Shown: positions 24,794-36,001 of the stretch, piece by piece | How positions within the stretch are numbered: the stretch's first letter is position 1 | Layout: the number at the start of each line of letters is the position of its first letter | DNA from: Gamsiella multidivaricata | Lineage: Eukaryota; Mortierellomycota; Mortierellomycetes; Mortierellales; Mortierellaceae | Assembly (NCBI RefSeq): GCF_025024155.1 | Contig: NW_026251748.1 | Location: 124,001 to 188,000, forward strand | Direction: 5' to 3' | DNA: 64,000 nt | Program-made: the position numbers and the translations under genes | The notes under the pieces: model-generated | The model's database searches: none | Seen by the model: the letters and a program-made list of their open reading frames with translations, nothing else | What the model was told of the DNA's origin: nothing

Positions 24794-26636
24794 CTACTTC
24801 TGCATAAGCTCGGCTCCAATTCGAAAAGAACCGACCAGCGATGTGAGCTGCAGCTTTTCGTTTGCACCTGTCGACAATTTGTACCTAGCGACGCAGACAC
24901 CAAGGTCTGGTTAGAACACAGTGCTATTTTGCACAGAAGGCAGTACCAGTGACGATGATCATCATCGATGCACCTACTCGACATCGGCCATCTTGTCTAA
25001 AAGATAGACACGCGAGTTCGCAGGCATGTCGACCAGTTCCAGATAGTTATAGACTTCGGTCAAAATATCCTGCAATGCCATTCCCTTCGTCGTCTTCAGA
25101 TATGAAATGTCTATTGACGAAAACAAATTGGGTGTAATGTCTTAGAACTGTGGGCCTGAAATCCTTCCGGAAACTCAAAGTAAATAAAAAAAAGAGAACA
25201 GTAACACCATCGGAGTGATAGAAAACGTTAATGTGCACTTACTAGAGTAAGCGGTGGTGAAATCTTCCGTGAGCATGCTGTTGACAATCGTGTCAATATC
25301 GGCTGGGTGTGGATTTCCAGTACAGTTGTAAACAGCATCTTCGTCCACGACGTCGTAACCGGCATGACAGGCCTGCATGATGTTAAGTGCACGTCTCATG
25401 TCTCCCTTGGACAACTGGAGCAGCGCCTTTCGTCCTTCGGGCGTAATCTTGACACTTGAGATTTCAAGAAAACATGTGTTGCCGTGAATGGTTAGTCCAT
25501 TGAATTTGACGAATATGCTTCTAACATGGAATCTAAGTGCTGACAAGCATTCATACCCTTCGTTTTGAATGATAAAATCCAGGCGCGAGTCGACCTGACT
25601 CATCTCCAGGGGTCCGAATCTGAAACGTGTACACCTTGACTGCAACGCAGGGATGATCTTACTCACGTAGTTACAAATAATGCAGAATCGCACATTCCGC
25701 GTGTATTTTTCCACGACTATGGATTATTGGTGGTTCCAAAGACAGGCAATAAAGCAAAGATAACGAGAGCGAAAAGTGCGAAAAGGGTTAGATGGCCAGG
25801 TTGTTTCACATAGCCTTTTATCACGTTAAGCCTATCGACCTAAGCCTAGATGTAGAGCTACTTACCTCGACGCAGGGCGTTCTGAGCAGTCTGGGTCATC
25901 ATATCGGCCTCGTCCAAAATGATCAGCTTGAATCCCGAACTGAAGATCTTCTTTGTGCTCGCAAAGTTCTTGATCTGCTCACGAACCACATCAATTCCAC
26001 GGTCGTCGGATGCATTGAGCTAGATACATTAGGAAGACGTGTCAGTATAAGGAACCCTTAGCACACGCATTATTCTTCCAAATGTCCTCATAGCAGTATC
26101 CCACCTCCATAGTCATGCTCTTCCACATAGGTCCGTACAGTTGGCGCGCACATGCCAAGATCGTCGAAGTTTTGCCTGTTCCTGGAGGCCCGTAGAAAAG
26201 CATGTGTGGGAGCCTGTTCTCGTCAATGAACCGCTCAACTGTGATGAAAGAGTTGAGAAAAGTCCGGAAATAAATGCTCCTTAGTTTCGACTGTCAACTG
26301 AGAAAGACGCCTTTGTAGCTCTGGTATGCTGACCGACATGTAGCGCAACCTACTCGTGGAGGTAATATCCTTGTGCGAAACGAGGTCGTCCAGTGTCACT
26401 GGTCGGTATTTCTCGACCCTTTTTATGAGGAAAGAGAAGTATCAGTCGCTGGTGGTGCTCACGAACTTTGCTCTATATGTCATGTATCCTGCCGACTTGA
26501 ATGCGAAGTTGCCTTACCATGGCAAGTTCTCATCAGTAGCGGCGTTGGATTCGACGAATTTCCCTTTCGACTTTGAGTTCGAGGCGAAGGAGTCGAATGC
26601 GTCACTGGCATCGCTCATGACCTGGTCTTCATCCAT
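24794..26636 (-). CDS. RFC3: Replication factor C small subunit (yeast Rfc3 / human RFC5)
   Basis: Eight exons (26518-26636, 26354-26418, 26105-26238, 25866-26019, 25557-25716, 25243-25454, 24978-25110, 24794-24884) give 355 residues in frame. Motifs in order: LPWVEKYRP (RFC box), Walker [11 protein letters not shown] at residues 78-87, [11 protein letters not shown], Walker B LIILDEAD, sensor 1 CNY, and the SRC motif [13 protein letters not shown], then [13 protein letters not shown] (sensor 2). RFC loads PCNA on primer-template junctions and serves Rad24, Ctf18 and Elg1 loaders. The arginine finger SRC is intact. A 20-residue acidic leader precedes the RFC box. The RFC5/Rfc3 subtype is suggested by [10 protein letters not shown] and [12 protein letters not shown]. 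Confidence 0.95.
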
Positions 26637-26794
26637 GGCACTGTTCCTTGTCAGTTCAGCTGGGTATGTGGTATAATGAGAGTCAGGGAAAACGCGCTGC
26701 AGGTTCGTACTTCATGTTTTTTTTGAGGCAAGTTCGTTTACAGGAAGCCACCGCCACCATTTTTTCACGACCAAAAACGCGGAACTTTATTTCT

Positions 26795-28926
26795 CTATTC
26801 GCCTTGGTTCGCAAAGTGAAAATAAAGAGGCACGCAAACGCAGACGTTCAGCACTGCGACGATCGTTATGACCACAAACGTAATCTTCTCCCCGCGCGTA
26901 AAGCCCGACGATGGCGGCAAGTTTGCTTCTGTAGCCTTGTTGTTATCGTCAACGCGATGGTTTGTTAGAGTAGCCGAAGTCGCACGACTGGTCTGGCCTT
27001 CTATGTGATGTGAAGGCTGCAAAAGTTGAGCAAATTCGAGATCCCCTCCGTCGCGATTAAACTCCGTTTCCTCTTCTGCCAATCGTTCAATAAAACTGCT
27101 TCTCAAACTCGGTGGGATTCTCGCCGTGTCCTCCAGCTCACGGATCACCGTCGCGACTCCCTCGACAACGACTTCTACTTCTTGAAGGTTCGTCAGCGCC
27201 TGATGCTGATCCAGCCGCTTCATGGCCTTGCGGAGTGACCTCTTTCCAAACATGGAGAGCGTCAGGATGCAGCAGACAATGAATATGCCGTTCATGACCA
27301 AAATCACAACGTTCTTGGTTTCAAGATCTGGGTTGTCGATGCCGGAGAGACCCTTGAGCAGTGATCCGATCCAAATTCCGATACACGAGCCCGGGAGAAC
27401 ACCGACGCAGGTCGCCCAGACAACCGTAAACAGTCGTATGGACGTGATCGAGAAAAAGTAGGTAATCAAGTTGAACGGAATCGGCGTCAATCGCAACATG
27501 ACCACGATCTTCCAACCTGTGTTAGATATGGAAGCACATTGATCGAAAGCGCGATTAGTAAACATTCCTCAACAACAACAAAAAACTATGTAATAGCACA
27601 GGCAATAAAAATCGTAGGTACCATCATCCTTGATAACCTCGTCTAGAGCATTAAACTTTGGATGCCTGGCCATCATGCTCTTCACCCAGTCGTAGAAGAC
27701 ATAGCGTCCAAAAATAAAGGACCAGATCGCCGCGAAGATATCACCCAGAAGGACAATGAGCAACGCCAAAGGGAAAGGTTTAAATAGGAATCCAGCGCCG
27801 ACGGTGAAGAGTGATCCAGGCAGGAAAAGAGTGCATGCGACAGTATAGGAAAGGATGAAGAGCACAGCACCTATCCGCTTATGTTTATCAATGTATCTAT
27901 TACCGTAAAAAAAAAAAAAAAAAAAAAAAAAATGAAAATGAAAATGAAGAATTAAGTTAATGGCATGCAGAAATACGTCAAAAATGGCCGCGAGATGTGT
28001 GCAGCCATTCATCGCAAGCAGATCGCGTAGATAATAGTTCCACTAGCTCACCGAAGAACATCCTTAATGTGGTCTTGGATATGGAATACAGTGAAGGACA
28101 GGATAATGAGCGTCAACAACACCGCAAGCAAAGCTGCCTTGATGTAAGTCTGTCGATTCCATGTTCTTGGATGCAGCCCAACTTGTACGGCCCATTCTGC
28201 CCATGTCGTCGGCTGTTGTTGTTCCTGCGTAGTTCTCTTTTGTCCTGGCCATCCCTGCCCTACCCTTTGTCCACCCTCGTCCCCACTGCGGCCACTACCT
28301 TCATGCGATCCTTCCTGAATCAGGGGCGAATGCTCAGTATCGCGGTGATTGTCCTCATCGTCATCATCCTCATACCGTCTAGGAGCAGCATGTTCAATCG
28401 GGTGCTGATCACTGAAGTCAGTATCGTCGGCCGCAGCGATCTCCTGCTCATCCATATTATGGCTCCACTCGTTGGGTGTTCTGGCGATTCTGCTGGCACT
28501 GTGGGGGTCACGCGTGGGCTGTAATGATGGCCATTCCTCCTGAACTCTGTCAACTCCGCCGCTATTATCTGAAAATGGGTGAACTTGTGCTTCCGAAGAC
28601 ACGAAATCCATGGAGGTGTCACTGGCACGAGCAAGGTCGGACTGAGGTTGAGGCAGATCCTGGGCGAGTAACTCCGAACTTCGGCCATGGCTCTCTCTGC
28701 GCTCGTTCTGGGTGTCGTCTGTGTATGTGGTTCCGGCAGGGTCATCCTGTTGAATGACAATGCCCACATCGACTTGTTGGTTTTGAGCGTCAACTATTGG
28801 TGCTGCTGTTGCGGCGTGAGCATTCTGCGGAGTGTCAGCGACACTGTTCAAAGTGGCGGAAGCAGAAACGGAAGGCGTAGGTCCTTTTGGGCGGGAAGCC
28901 TTCTTCGAGGGTTTTTTCTTGCCCAT
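26795..28926 (-). CDS. TVP38: TVP38/TMEM64 family membrane protein (VTT domain)
   Basis: Exons 28052-28926, 27622-27896 and 26795-27516 give 623 residues. The first 270 residues are polar and acidic, with a basic start (MGKKKPSKKASRPKG). Transmembrane segments follow: IKAALLAVLLTLIILSFTVF, LFILSYTVACTLFLPGS, and the VTT core with FTVGAGFLFKPFPLALLIV, VVMLRLTPIPFNLITYFFSI and GVLPGSCIGIWIGSLL. A final hydrophobic segment, ITFVVITIVAVLNVCVCV, lies at the C-terminus. VTT proteins act in Golgi/ER membrane traffic and some scramble lipids; the yeast member is Tvp38. The long charged N-terminus is unlike the compact yeast protein. The first intron contains a 26-A run (T26 in the coding sense). Confidence 0.88.
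27907..27932. repeat. Homopolymer run of 26 A (T on the coding strand) in a TVP38 intron
   Basis: An uninterrupted A26 tract followed by TGAAAA repeats. On the minus strand it gives a long T tract just upstream of a 3' splice site, like a polypyrimidine tract. Length may vary between isolates, and slippage in sequencing is possible. Confidence 0.85.
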
Positions 28927-29218
28927 ACTGAAACCGTTTATAAGTTGTAGGTATCTAAGTGAGTACTGGAGTATATGTGTGTAGGTGTTGTAATGAGGAA
29001 AAGATGGACAATGGGAAATGATTGTGGAGAAGGATGCCAGCTGCCATGAATAACGCATATGAAACCAGTCCCATGGAAAAAGCGAGACCACAGTCGAAAA
29101 TCCATTTCACCCGCGTACTTTTATGCAACGCGGACGGTTTATGAAACCTCTTGTACGTACACGTGGAGGGAACCCCGCTAACACCTTGCAAACACTTTCT
29201 TATTGATAATGACAGGGT

Positions 29219-30457
29219 CTAATGCGAAAAGTATGTTGCCAATACCCTGCCGACGGTTTGGACTGTTGACAGCGTTCCGCGAACCAGGTCATCGGCCCCC
29301 CAGACAACCACCTCAGCTAGGCCCACGATACGTAGCAAACCCCAGACCAACAGCATTACAAGAATCCCTTCCCAGCCCATGATCACGCACTGCAGCCAGA
29401 AGGGCTGTCGGCGCAGGAACGCACCGTGAGCATGAGATAGCGCCAGCACCATCTCCAGGATCTTGCCCAGCCCAAAAACGTCCTGTATCGAGACATTGAC
29501 ATTCACAAGGGCCACCGATCGTGTCTTTTGATGGATTTCTTGGTGTACAATCTCTTGCTGTTGTACAGTTGTCGTCGTCGTCGTTGTGATAGTTCCTTCC
29601 GTACCGCCACTAAGCGATTTCACTGGAGCTGATAAGACTGAGGATGAAGTTGACGCTGGTAGCGAAATGGTCTGTTGTTGCTCCTGGCCCTGCATTGTCG
29701 ATACATTGGTCGTACTAGCGCCACCTATAACTGCCTGCTTCTTTTCGTTTCCTGTCTCCCCTCCATCTCGGTTCTCAGAGACAGTGCGAGCTATCTTCGA
29801 GATCCACGTCCGAACATGACTTGATTTCGACATGACAGTGGTGGTCTCAGAATGGACAATATTTACATCCATGATGATGCCCTCCTTGCACTTTACCCCT
29901 GGGTCATCTGATCCACGCTTGACGGGAACAGCATGATTGTTGCGCTTTGTAATACGCCCATCATTGTTGCTGCCCCTTACCCACGACCGTAATGAACGCG
30001 CTGTTGAAGTAGATTCAGTTGTGTTTTCAGGCGTTGCCACTGCGGTATCTGCAGATATTTCACGCTCCAGGATTGTTGTAGCGTTGTATTGGGGCTCGAT
30101 CATGGGTGGGAAGAGGAGGACTGGTGGTAGGGCAAGGTTGGCGTCAACCGGAGGCGCCTCCGGTGGTAGCATCATGTTGAGCAGGATTGACCGTTTCCGA
30201 GATCCTGGCGTCGACAGTATGAAGTCCGAGGCTTTGTCTTGTACACCTTTTTCCTGTACCTGTGTCTCTAGTTGTGTACCCTGACTTTTGGCTGCATTGC
30301 TGAGCGTCTTATCTTTTGCATGCGCTTCGTTTACACGGTGATCGACAGGGGCAAGGGCGCTGGCTGGTGCTGGGGCGCTACTGGTCTTACTATCCGGGAC
30401 CTGTTCCGAAGAAGCATGTCCTTTGAGGAGCGTCTTGATGGAATGAGATGATGGCAT
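29219..30457 (-). CDS. Hypothetical protein with a C-terminal membrane segment
   Basis: Single-exon frame of 412 residues starting MPSSHSIKTLLKGHASS. Most of it is Ser/Thr/Ala-rich and probably disordered, with basic patches (RSLRSWVRGS, RTWISKIARTVSE) and a TITTTTTTTVQQQEIV run. The C-terminus is the only ordered part: FGLGKILEMVLALSHAHG, LRRQPFWLQCVIMGW, then a hydrophobic helix, LVMLLVWGLLRIVGLAEVVV, and a short tail. That layout suggests a membrane-attached protein with its bulk on one side. I know no family for it. It lies 212 bp from the divergent ATP synthase gene. Confidence 0.6.
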   Translation of the reverse strand: MPSSHSIKTLLKGHASSEQVPDSKTSSAPAPASALAPVDHRVNEAHAKDKTLSNAAKSQGTQLETQVQEKGVQDKASDFILSTPGSRKRSILLNMMLPPEAPPVDANLALPPVLLFPPMIEPQYNATTILEREISADTAVATPENTTESTSTARSLRSWVRGSNNDGRITKRNNHAVPVKRGSDDPGVKCKEGIIMDVNIVHSETTTVMSKSSHVRTWISKIARTVSENRDGGETGNEKKQAVIGGASTTNVSTMQGQEQQQTISLPASTSSSVLSAPVKSLSGGTEGTITTTTTTTVQQQEIVHQEIHQKTRSVALVNVNVSIQDVFGLGKILEMVLALSHAHGAFLRRQPFWLQCVIMGWEGILVMLLVWGLLRIVGLAEVVVWGADDLVRGTLSTVQTVGRVLATYFSH

Positions 30458-30669
30458 CGTCGGTTTGCTTGGATGAAGGATATAAGAGTGCAGGTTCGTT
30501 TTGTCCCTGAAAGGGAAGAGCTTTGCCCATCCAATCGAATTTAACTGACGCAGACATTGCGATCAAATTATCTGCCACTCGTCATTTCTGGGGGGGCCTC
30601 TCTCCGAGTGTAGATCGAGAATCACCTTCCTTCCCCATCCCCCTTCGCACACTCATCACTCTATCAACC

Positions 30670-31865
30670 ATGTTTGCTGCTCGTCTCTTGGTAAACCAAT
30701 TTCAAGTGGAACGCCTCCTCTTCCTCTGCCCCACCTTCGTTTTTCGTATTTCAATTTTTCTTACCATGCGTGAGGATCGACCAAACACGCCTGCTGGAAC
30801 TGCATCGGGTTGATCAGGACGCCTTCAGGAACCGCAGCGGTTGTATCAGTTGTATCAGCTCCAGGACGACCACTACTGCACTGCGAGGAGACAATAGCCC
30901 TATGCTACGAATGGTGATGTAGCGCTCGATGTCCAGTAGCGCTTGCCGGGGCTACTTTTACTCGTCGTCGTCTGGCGCCAGTTGAACGAAAGACAGCGCC
31001 GCAAGCATCGGGTCATCTACTTTGTCGTTAGCATGCTCACACCGATATCAATGGATAGATATCAGGAAAATGACTCTCAATTGCTTCGGGATTCTATTCA
31101 CTCTCTTGCAGAAACCAAGCAAGCAACTACCCACACCTTTCCCCCACAACGCTGTTTCTGTGGAATTAGCATGGCTAACCAAAGACCGGTCGTTATCGCT
31201 TTTGTTCATGTTGCCAATTAGACCCGCGCTGCCGTCGCTCGCCCCGCTGTCTCGTTCATGGCTGTTCGCAGCTTCACTGCTCCTTCGGCCCCTCTGATGC
31301 AGGGTATGTTTTCAGTGTGCTGTGCTTGGTCGACGCGTTTGAGCCGTCTATGTGCGTAGTGCTATATCGAGTTACTCACAATCTCTTTTCAATTATAAAA
31401 ACGAATGCTATAGACATCCTCAAGGACTTGTACATCAAGGAGCTCAAGGGTTATAAGCCTACCCCCGATGTATACCTCTTCTTTCTTCAGGAGTCGTCGC
31501 TCGGACAGGAACCGCTTCTCTATCGTTATGCTGGAACTAACGCCAGTCTCTATTTGTTTGATTGACGCGTCATTTAGGCCAAGGGTGCTGACGCCTCCTC
31601 TCAGGTGAAGGAGTTCAAGGTCCCTGTTGCCCCCGCTGTAAGATTTTGTTACCGGCTGTAGACTTCGATTTGGATATTGCGAAAGATGCCAGGGATCCTT
31701 CACTCACATTTGCTTTTATCATCATAGACCCCGGCTATTGATGCCTCTGCCGATCTTGCTGCTTGGGAGCAGGCCAACGTCGAGATTGTAGATGCTGTGT
31801 CTGAGGAGGCTGTTGAGGAGGAGGAGGAGGAAGAGGAGGAAGAAGAGGAAGAGGCGCACCACTAA
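30670..31865 (+). CDS. ATP14: F1Fo ATP synthase subunit h, mitochondrial
   Basis: Five exons (30670-30690, 31222-31303, 31414-31469, 31578-31637, 31728-31865) give 118 residues. The presequence is MFAARLL + TRAAVARPAVSFMAVRSFTA, arginine-rich without acids. The mature start DILKDLYIKELKGYKPTP matches the V-I-Q-D-L-Y-x-x-E-L-K block of yeast Atp14. The C-terminus is a very acidic run (13 of the last 17 residues are Glu), as in yeast. Subunit h (F6 in animals) is part of the peripheral stalk. The first exon is only seven codons, then comes a 531-bp intron, the longest I found here; this may carry regulatory sequence. Confidence 0.87.
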
Positions 31866-32403
31866 AGTCATGCCATAACCCCCATCGAGTTCCAGAGAAG
31901 CATATGCCATAAAATACATACAGGATAAACTTTCATTGCTGTGATGAAGGTCTATTCTAAGCAGCATGGCAAGTGAAGTAAAACACTGAGCCATGGTATG
32001 TGTTTGAAAAGTTGTTTGAGATGCAATTGAAGTCCAAGGAAAGCGGTCCTTGCGGCAACGGCGTGCTTGTTTTGTACCTGCATGCGTCGCGTATGATGCT
32101 CTTGTTGAAACTAGCATCAAAAGATGACTGATAAGATATTTCTACTGCCCGCATTGTTCCCGAGGGCGTAACCCTATGGCTGTTGCTTTCTTGTCTTTGA
32201 GCAATGTTACTGTTTCTGTCATTATAAGATCTTCTGAAGGCACTGTCCACCACCATGGGCTTCCAAAGAAAAGTACCATGGAGAAACGTCCTTGTTTATT
32301 TTTGGATCGAGAGCAACATCACTATGTCTGGAGTTGATGGGGTTGGGCGTCGTTGTTAGTGGCTGCAGGTCTACCAGCGAGTCACTGTTCCTCAGCCCCT
32401 GGT
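31866..32403. other. Intergenic stretch between convergent genes
   Basis: 538 bp. It should hold the 3' ends of ATP14 and of the gene at 32404-33150. Minus-strand frames here run antisense to the acidic tail of ATP14 and are not supported. Confidence 0.4.
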
Positions 32404-33150
32404 TTACTCAGTCCCATCTTGGTCGTTCACGATATCGATGGTGGCGGCCGCATGCTTGGTCTGGTGGCTGGTCCGGCCTTTGGTCGTGATGGCAGACGTT
32501 GTCTGTCGATGGTCTTGGCTCAAAAAGACAGGCATCTGGCTTTCTGAGAAAACAATGGCCTCGTACGCGGAAATAAGTCTTGCTCGCTTAGACTTTGTGA
32601 TACGAATGTTCCTTTTACGATCACCGCTGTACCTACCATCCTCATGGTTGGTATTCGGGGATATCGTCAGGTGTTGCGACGACGGGGTGACAAGTTGCTG
32701 TTCGCGGAAGCTCTCACTCTCAGCGTGGGCATTAAACTCAAGCGAGGCTTCCCCCTCAACCTCGCGTTTTTGTAGCTGGGATCGTCTCTTTTTAGATTCT
32801 TGCTTTGGTTGCTGTTGATGATGCTTTTCTTGCTGGAGGAGCCGCTTTTGTTGACGCTGCTTTTGAAGCGACTTTTTCATCAGGATCATGGCATTGTGGA
32901 TACTTTCGTCCGCGACCTGGACATGATGAACTTGCTGAGCGATCGATCGCTGCTGGTTTAGCTGGAGGGCGATTTTGGGGATAGAGATGGCGGAACAGGT
33001 TGAGGCGAGGAAAATGCAGGCGATAGTGAGGGAGAGAAGTAGGGCTGTGACTTTGCTCCGCTGTTTTGTGTGGGATGCTGTCATACGTGAAGTCGTGAAG
33101 GACGGGCGGAAAGACGAGATAATGCTGGGTGCTGCTGAAGAGGTGCTCAT
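32404..33150 (-). CDS. Hypothetical secreted or signal-anchored protein, Gln/Lys-rich
   Basis: Single frame of 248 residues from ATG 33150. A hydrophobic segment, VTALLLSLTIACIFLASTCS, lies after about 34 residues (about 12 if MTASHTKQRSK is the true start, which would make it a standard signal peptide ending near STCSA). After it come a helical Gln/Lys-rich region (KKSLQKQRQQKRLLQQEKH), a possible dibasic processing site (LQKRE) and a basic tail. No family was recognised. The dibasic site after a signal peptide could mean Kex2-type maturation, but this is speculative. Confidence 0.5.
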   Translation of the reverse strand: MSTSSAAPSIISSFRPSFTTSRMTASHTKQRSKVTALLLSLTIACIFLASTCSAISIPKIALQLNQQRSIAQQVHHVQVADESIHNAMILMKKSLQKQRQQKRLLQQEKHHQQQPKQESKKRRSQLQKREVEGEASLEFNAHAESESFREQQLVTPSSQHLTISPNTNHEDGRYSGDRKRNIRITKSKRARLISAYEAIVFSESQMPVFLSQDHRQTTSAITTKGRTSHQTKHAAATIDIVNDQDGTE

Positions 33151-34966
33151 AGCTTGATTGTAGGACGAAATGGTAGTCGGGCGGTTTGTGTGAAGGAAAA
33201 TGCTGGTTGTTATTTTCTGGAAATAAATGACGATGGAGTATATTATAATGAAGACCGTTTGAGAGAAAATGTGGTATTAGTCTGATGCTCAGCCTTGCGA
33301 GAAAAGGGTGTGGAGCGAAGGGGGGAAGATATCGTTGGGGAAAAGGTTGGTCTTTAAAAAAAAAAAAAAAAGGAAGGATGGGGGACGAGGGTTATTTTAT
33401 ATACGAATAAAGGCAGTGGGCACAAAGTGTCCATGCGCATTTGCCATGCTTTGCTCTGAGCTCTGAGCTGAAGTAAATGATTCAATTATGAGAGCCGGAG
33501 ATGGTTGTCTCTTCAGCTGCTCAATTACTCGTCCCTGTCTCTAGACCTAATACTTGATGTCTGGTGCATGGGCCGCGCACGAACGGTTGTTAAAGTTGCT
33601 TTGGTGGTCCTGTTCTTGACGTTTCTTGCAAAACAAAAAGGCAGGGATGTGAGCACGGTGGGACAAGCAGGGTCGCCGAACGAAGATAAAAATGGATGAT
33701 GTTGTTGGTCAATGGGCCAATTCGCAGAGTAAAAAAAGATTGAAAATGATCCGCGGATGATGCGGGGGCTGCTTCTGTGTGCGGTGTTTTCTTTATTGTG
33801 GAACGTTCATAAACGTGTTTAAGTTCCCATCTTGTGCTGCAATGCCCAGTTATGGGCAAAATGCAAATGGGGACTGTATGTGGATATCAGAAGGACTGGA
33901 TAAAAGGATAAAGAGAGGGAGTTAGCCAGGGGCGGTGATGCCCTGGTTCCTGGGATCCTCAACGTATTTATGAAAAGGAAGTCAAAAGCGCTCGCTTCCC
34001 TCCTGGTGCGGTCATAAGCTAGCAAAATACCACTGAAACACCGCGGGATTTCTACTGGGGCCTGAAAAACCAAACATTCGCTCCGCCCAAAAAAAAAAAA
34101 ACAGAGTGTGTCAATGACGATGCAATAATACGTGTTTTTTTTTTTGCTGAGTGAAATATCCACTGAGTGGGGACACATGGAGCATTGACCAACCCATGGA
34201 TCGATGTTACAAACATGACAGCACCATTCGCACACAATACGTTACAGCCCTGCGGTGGGTACCAAGAATTGAGCGTAAAAGGGGTTCAGCATGACAGCGT
34301 CTATGTACCCTAAGCATGCACAATAGGATAACGCAATGGCGGGGGACGATAACCACATCCGGGATAACCTGGCCGGTAACTTTCTGGATATACACGCGCC
34401 TATACATGCACACTAAGGACACTGGACTTGGGGGAAAGAGTTTTCAAACGCGAACAGCATCGCTAGATTCATGCCATATGCACAGAGAACGCTGTCCTAC
34501 AAACAGATGCACAGACAGCCATTTTTTCTTTGCATACTGTACATGCCCTCCCTGGCCTTTACACTTGCATTCCCGCGGACTTCATTCGTATCATAAAGGT
34601 TCAAAGGGATGGTCTTCGCAGGAGGACAGCTGGCATGTCGCTCGCTGCATCCTGCGTCCGGTTACAGTGTAGACGGCCAAACAGAACCATAAATAGTTGT
34701 ATAAGTGGCGATATACTATGAGTCTATTAGCAGATGTAGAGACAGCCGCTATGTTCCGAAGAATGCATGCAGATTCGCCTTTCCCCTCCTTCTTTGCGGA
34801 CGCATGAGTCCGTCCAACGCTCGATCACAAGCGCAACGAAGCAGCTTATTATCGTAGCGTGAATTATGTCAATGTGCAGAAAAGATGATTCTTTTATTAT
34901 CGAACATAGTAACGTGATCCGTTGTAGGTGGCATCTGCCCGCGTAGTTTCAATAGAAAAAGTCGCC
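33151..34966. other. 1.8-kb intergenic stretch, no gene recognised
   Basis: Contains an A run near 33357-33371, an A run with a nearby T run at 34088-34145, and frames with no family resemblance (for example minus 33819-34235 and plus 34316-34672). The last 100 bp probably hold the 3' UTR of the GNAT gene, and the first part the promoter of the upstream hypothetical gene. No tRNA-like B box folds were found. Confidence 0.4.
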
Positions 34967-35704
34967 TCAAACTAAGGTCGCCGTGATGGGCCTCTCGAAT
35001 CTCCCAAAGAGTCGCTCTCCAGGGTAGTCTTCGAACTCCTTAAAGTGGGCCTTCTCTCGGTAGTAGGCCTTCAGTAGCTTGTTGTCGGCCATGCAATCCA
35101 ATCGCAGATAGTGCTTGCCCCGCCTCAACCCCTCCTGCTCCGCAAACATCAGTGCCTTGGGACCGAGCCCATAGCCCTTATATTCTCGCTCAACCACTAA
35201 ACGGTGCAGATACACAGCGTCCGTCCAGTCCTCAACAATGTCCTTCCACAGCATCTCGTCGAATGGATCTGCGTAGTTCAAAGTGAAGGTGCCGATGATC
35301 GTTTCCGGTTTGCATGACATGCTCACTAACGTTATGGGTGTTGTCGAACCGCTCAAGGTCGCAGTAGTAACAGTGGGCTCCTGATTGATGATGAAGTATG
35401 CGTTTCCAATCGAGATGGCGTGCTCAATATGAGCGCGGGTCTTTGGAGCGACAAACGATCCTGGGATCCACTGATTCAAATTGTTAGCCTCCATCCACCG
35501 CGCGGCTCGCTCGAGGATGTCGATAAAGATATCGAGCTCTTCTGGCTTCGCCTACATGCATACACAAATACACAAGGTCGTAGAGTGCATTAGACAGCTG
35601 CAAGGCACATCAAGTCGCTCTACCCATAATCAATTGCTGCTTTTGCTGGTCCTGGCTCCATTGCCTACCTGTCGAAACGAAAATTGATCTGCTGAGATGG
35701 CCAT
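34967..35704 (-). CDS. GNAT-family N-acetyltransferase
   Basis: Exons 35669-35704 and 34967-35551 give 206 residues: MAISADQFSFRQ joined to AKPEELDIFIDILERAARWM. The GNAT fold is visible: strand b2-b3 around NAYFIINQEPTVT and ETIIGTFTLNYADP, motif A as VYLHRLVVEREYKGYGLGPK with the Q/R-x-x-G-x-G/A acetyl-CoA loop (YKGYGLG), helix ALMFAEQEGLRRGKHYLRLD, and a motif B region CMADNKLLKAYYREKAHF. Substrate cannot be told. Small-molecule GNATs of this size are common in fungi. The dicodon intron near the 5' end interrupts before residue 13. Confidence 0.8.
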
Positions 35705-36001
35705 TTCAGATAAAGGGGTATATAAGAAGGTGTGAGGGGGGGTATAGAGGAGTGATTGTCTAATTCACGAACGGAATGGCAATGGCGATGGCGAATCTAG
35801 GCGTGGTTTTTATACATTTCCACTCGGAGATCCCACTTCCTGGGTGCAGCCCTATTTTCTCGGGCAATTGAACGATACACTCCACGCGGGGAAGCAGTTC
35901 TCTCCGCCCCCACAACAGATTTTTTCACGACAACAGTGCCCGCATTGACAAGACTGGCAGACAAACATGCAGAATTAGATGGAGAAAGTTTATTGCGGGA
36001 A

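Noticed and set aside
25455..25556. Extra residues between two RFC3 exons
   Set aside because: A GTATGA...CAAG intron removes them and restores the family sequence and total frame.
28048..29091. Earlier Met at 29091 for the TVP38 gene
   Set aside because: The 55 residues before MGKKKP have no basic/acidic pattern like the rest and lie in leader sequence; 28926 was chosen.
31722..32120. 132-codon minus-strand frame with a Leu/Phe run
   Set aside because: It is antisense to the Glu-rich end of ATP14 (GAG/GAA read backwards gives Leu/Phe).
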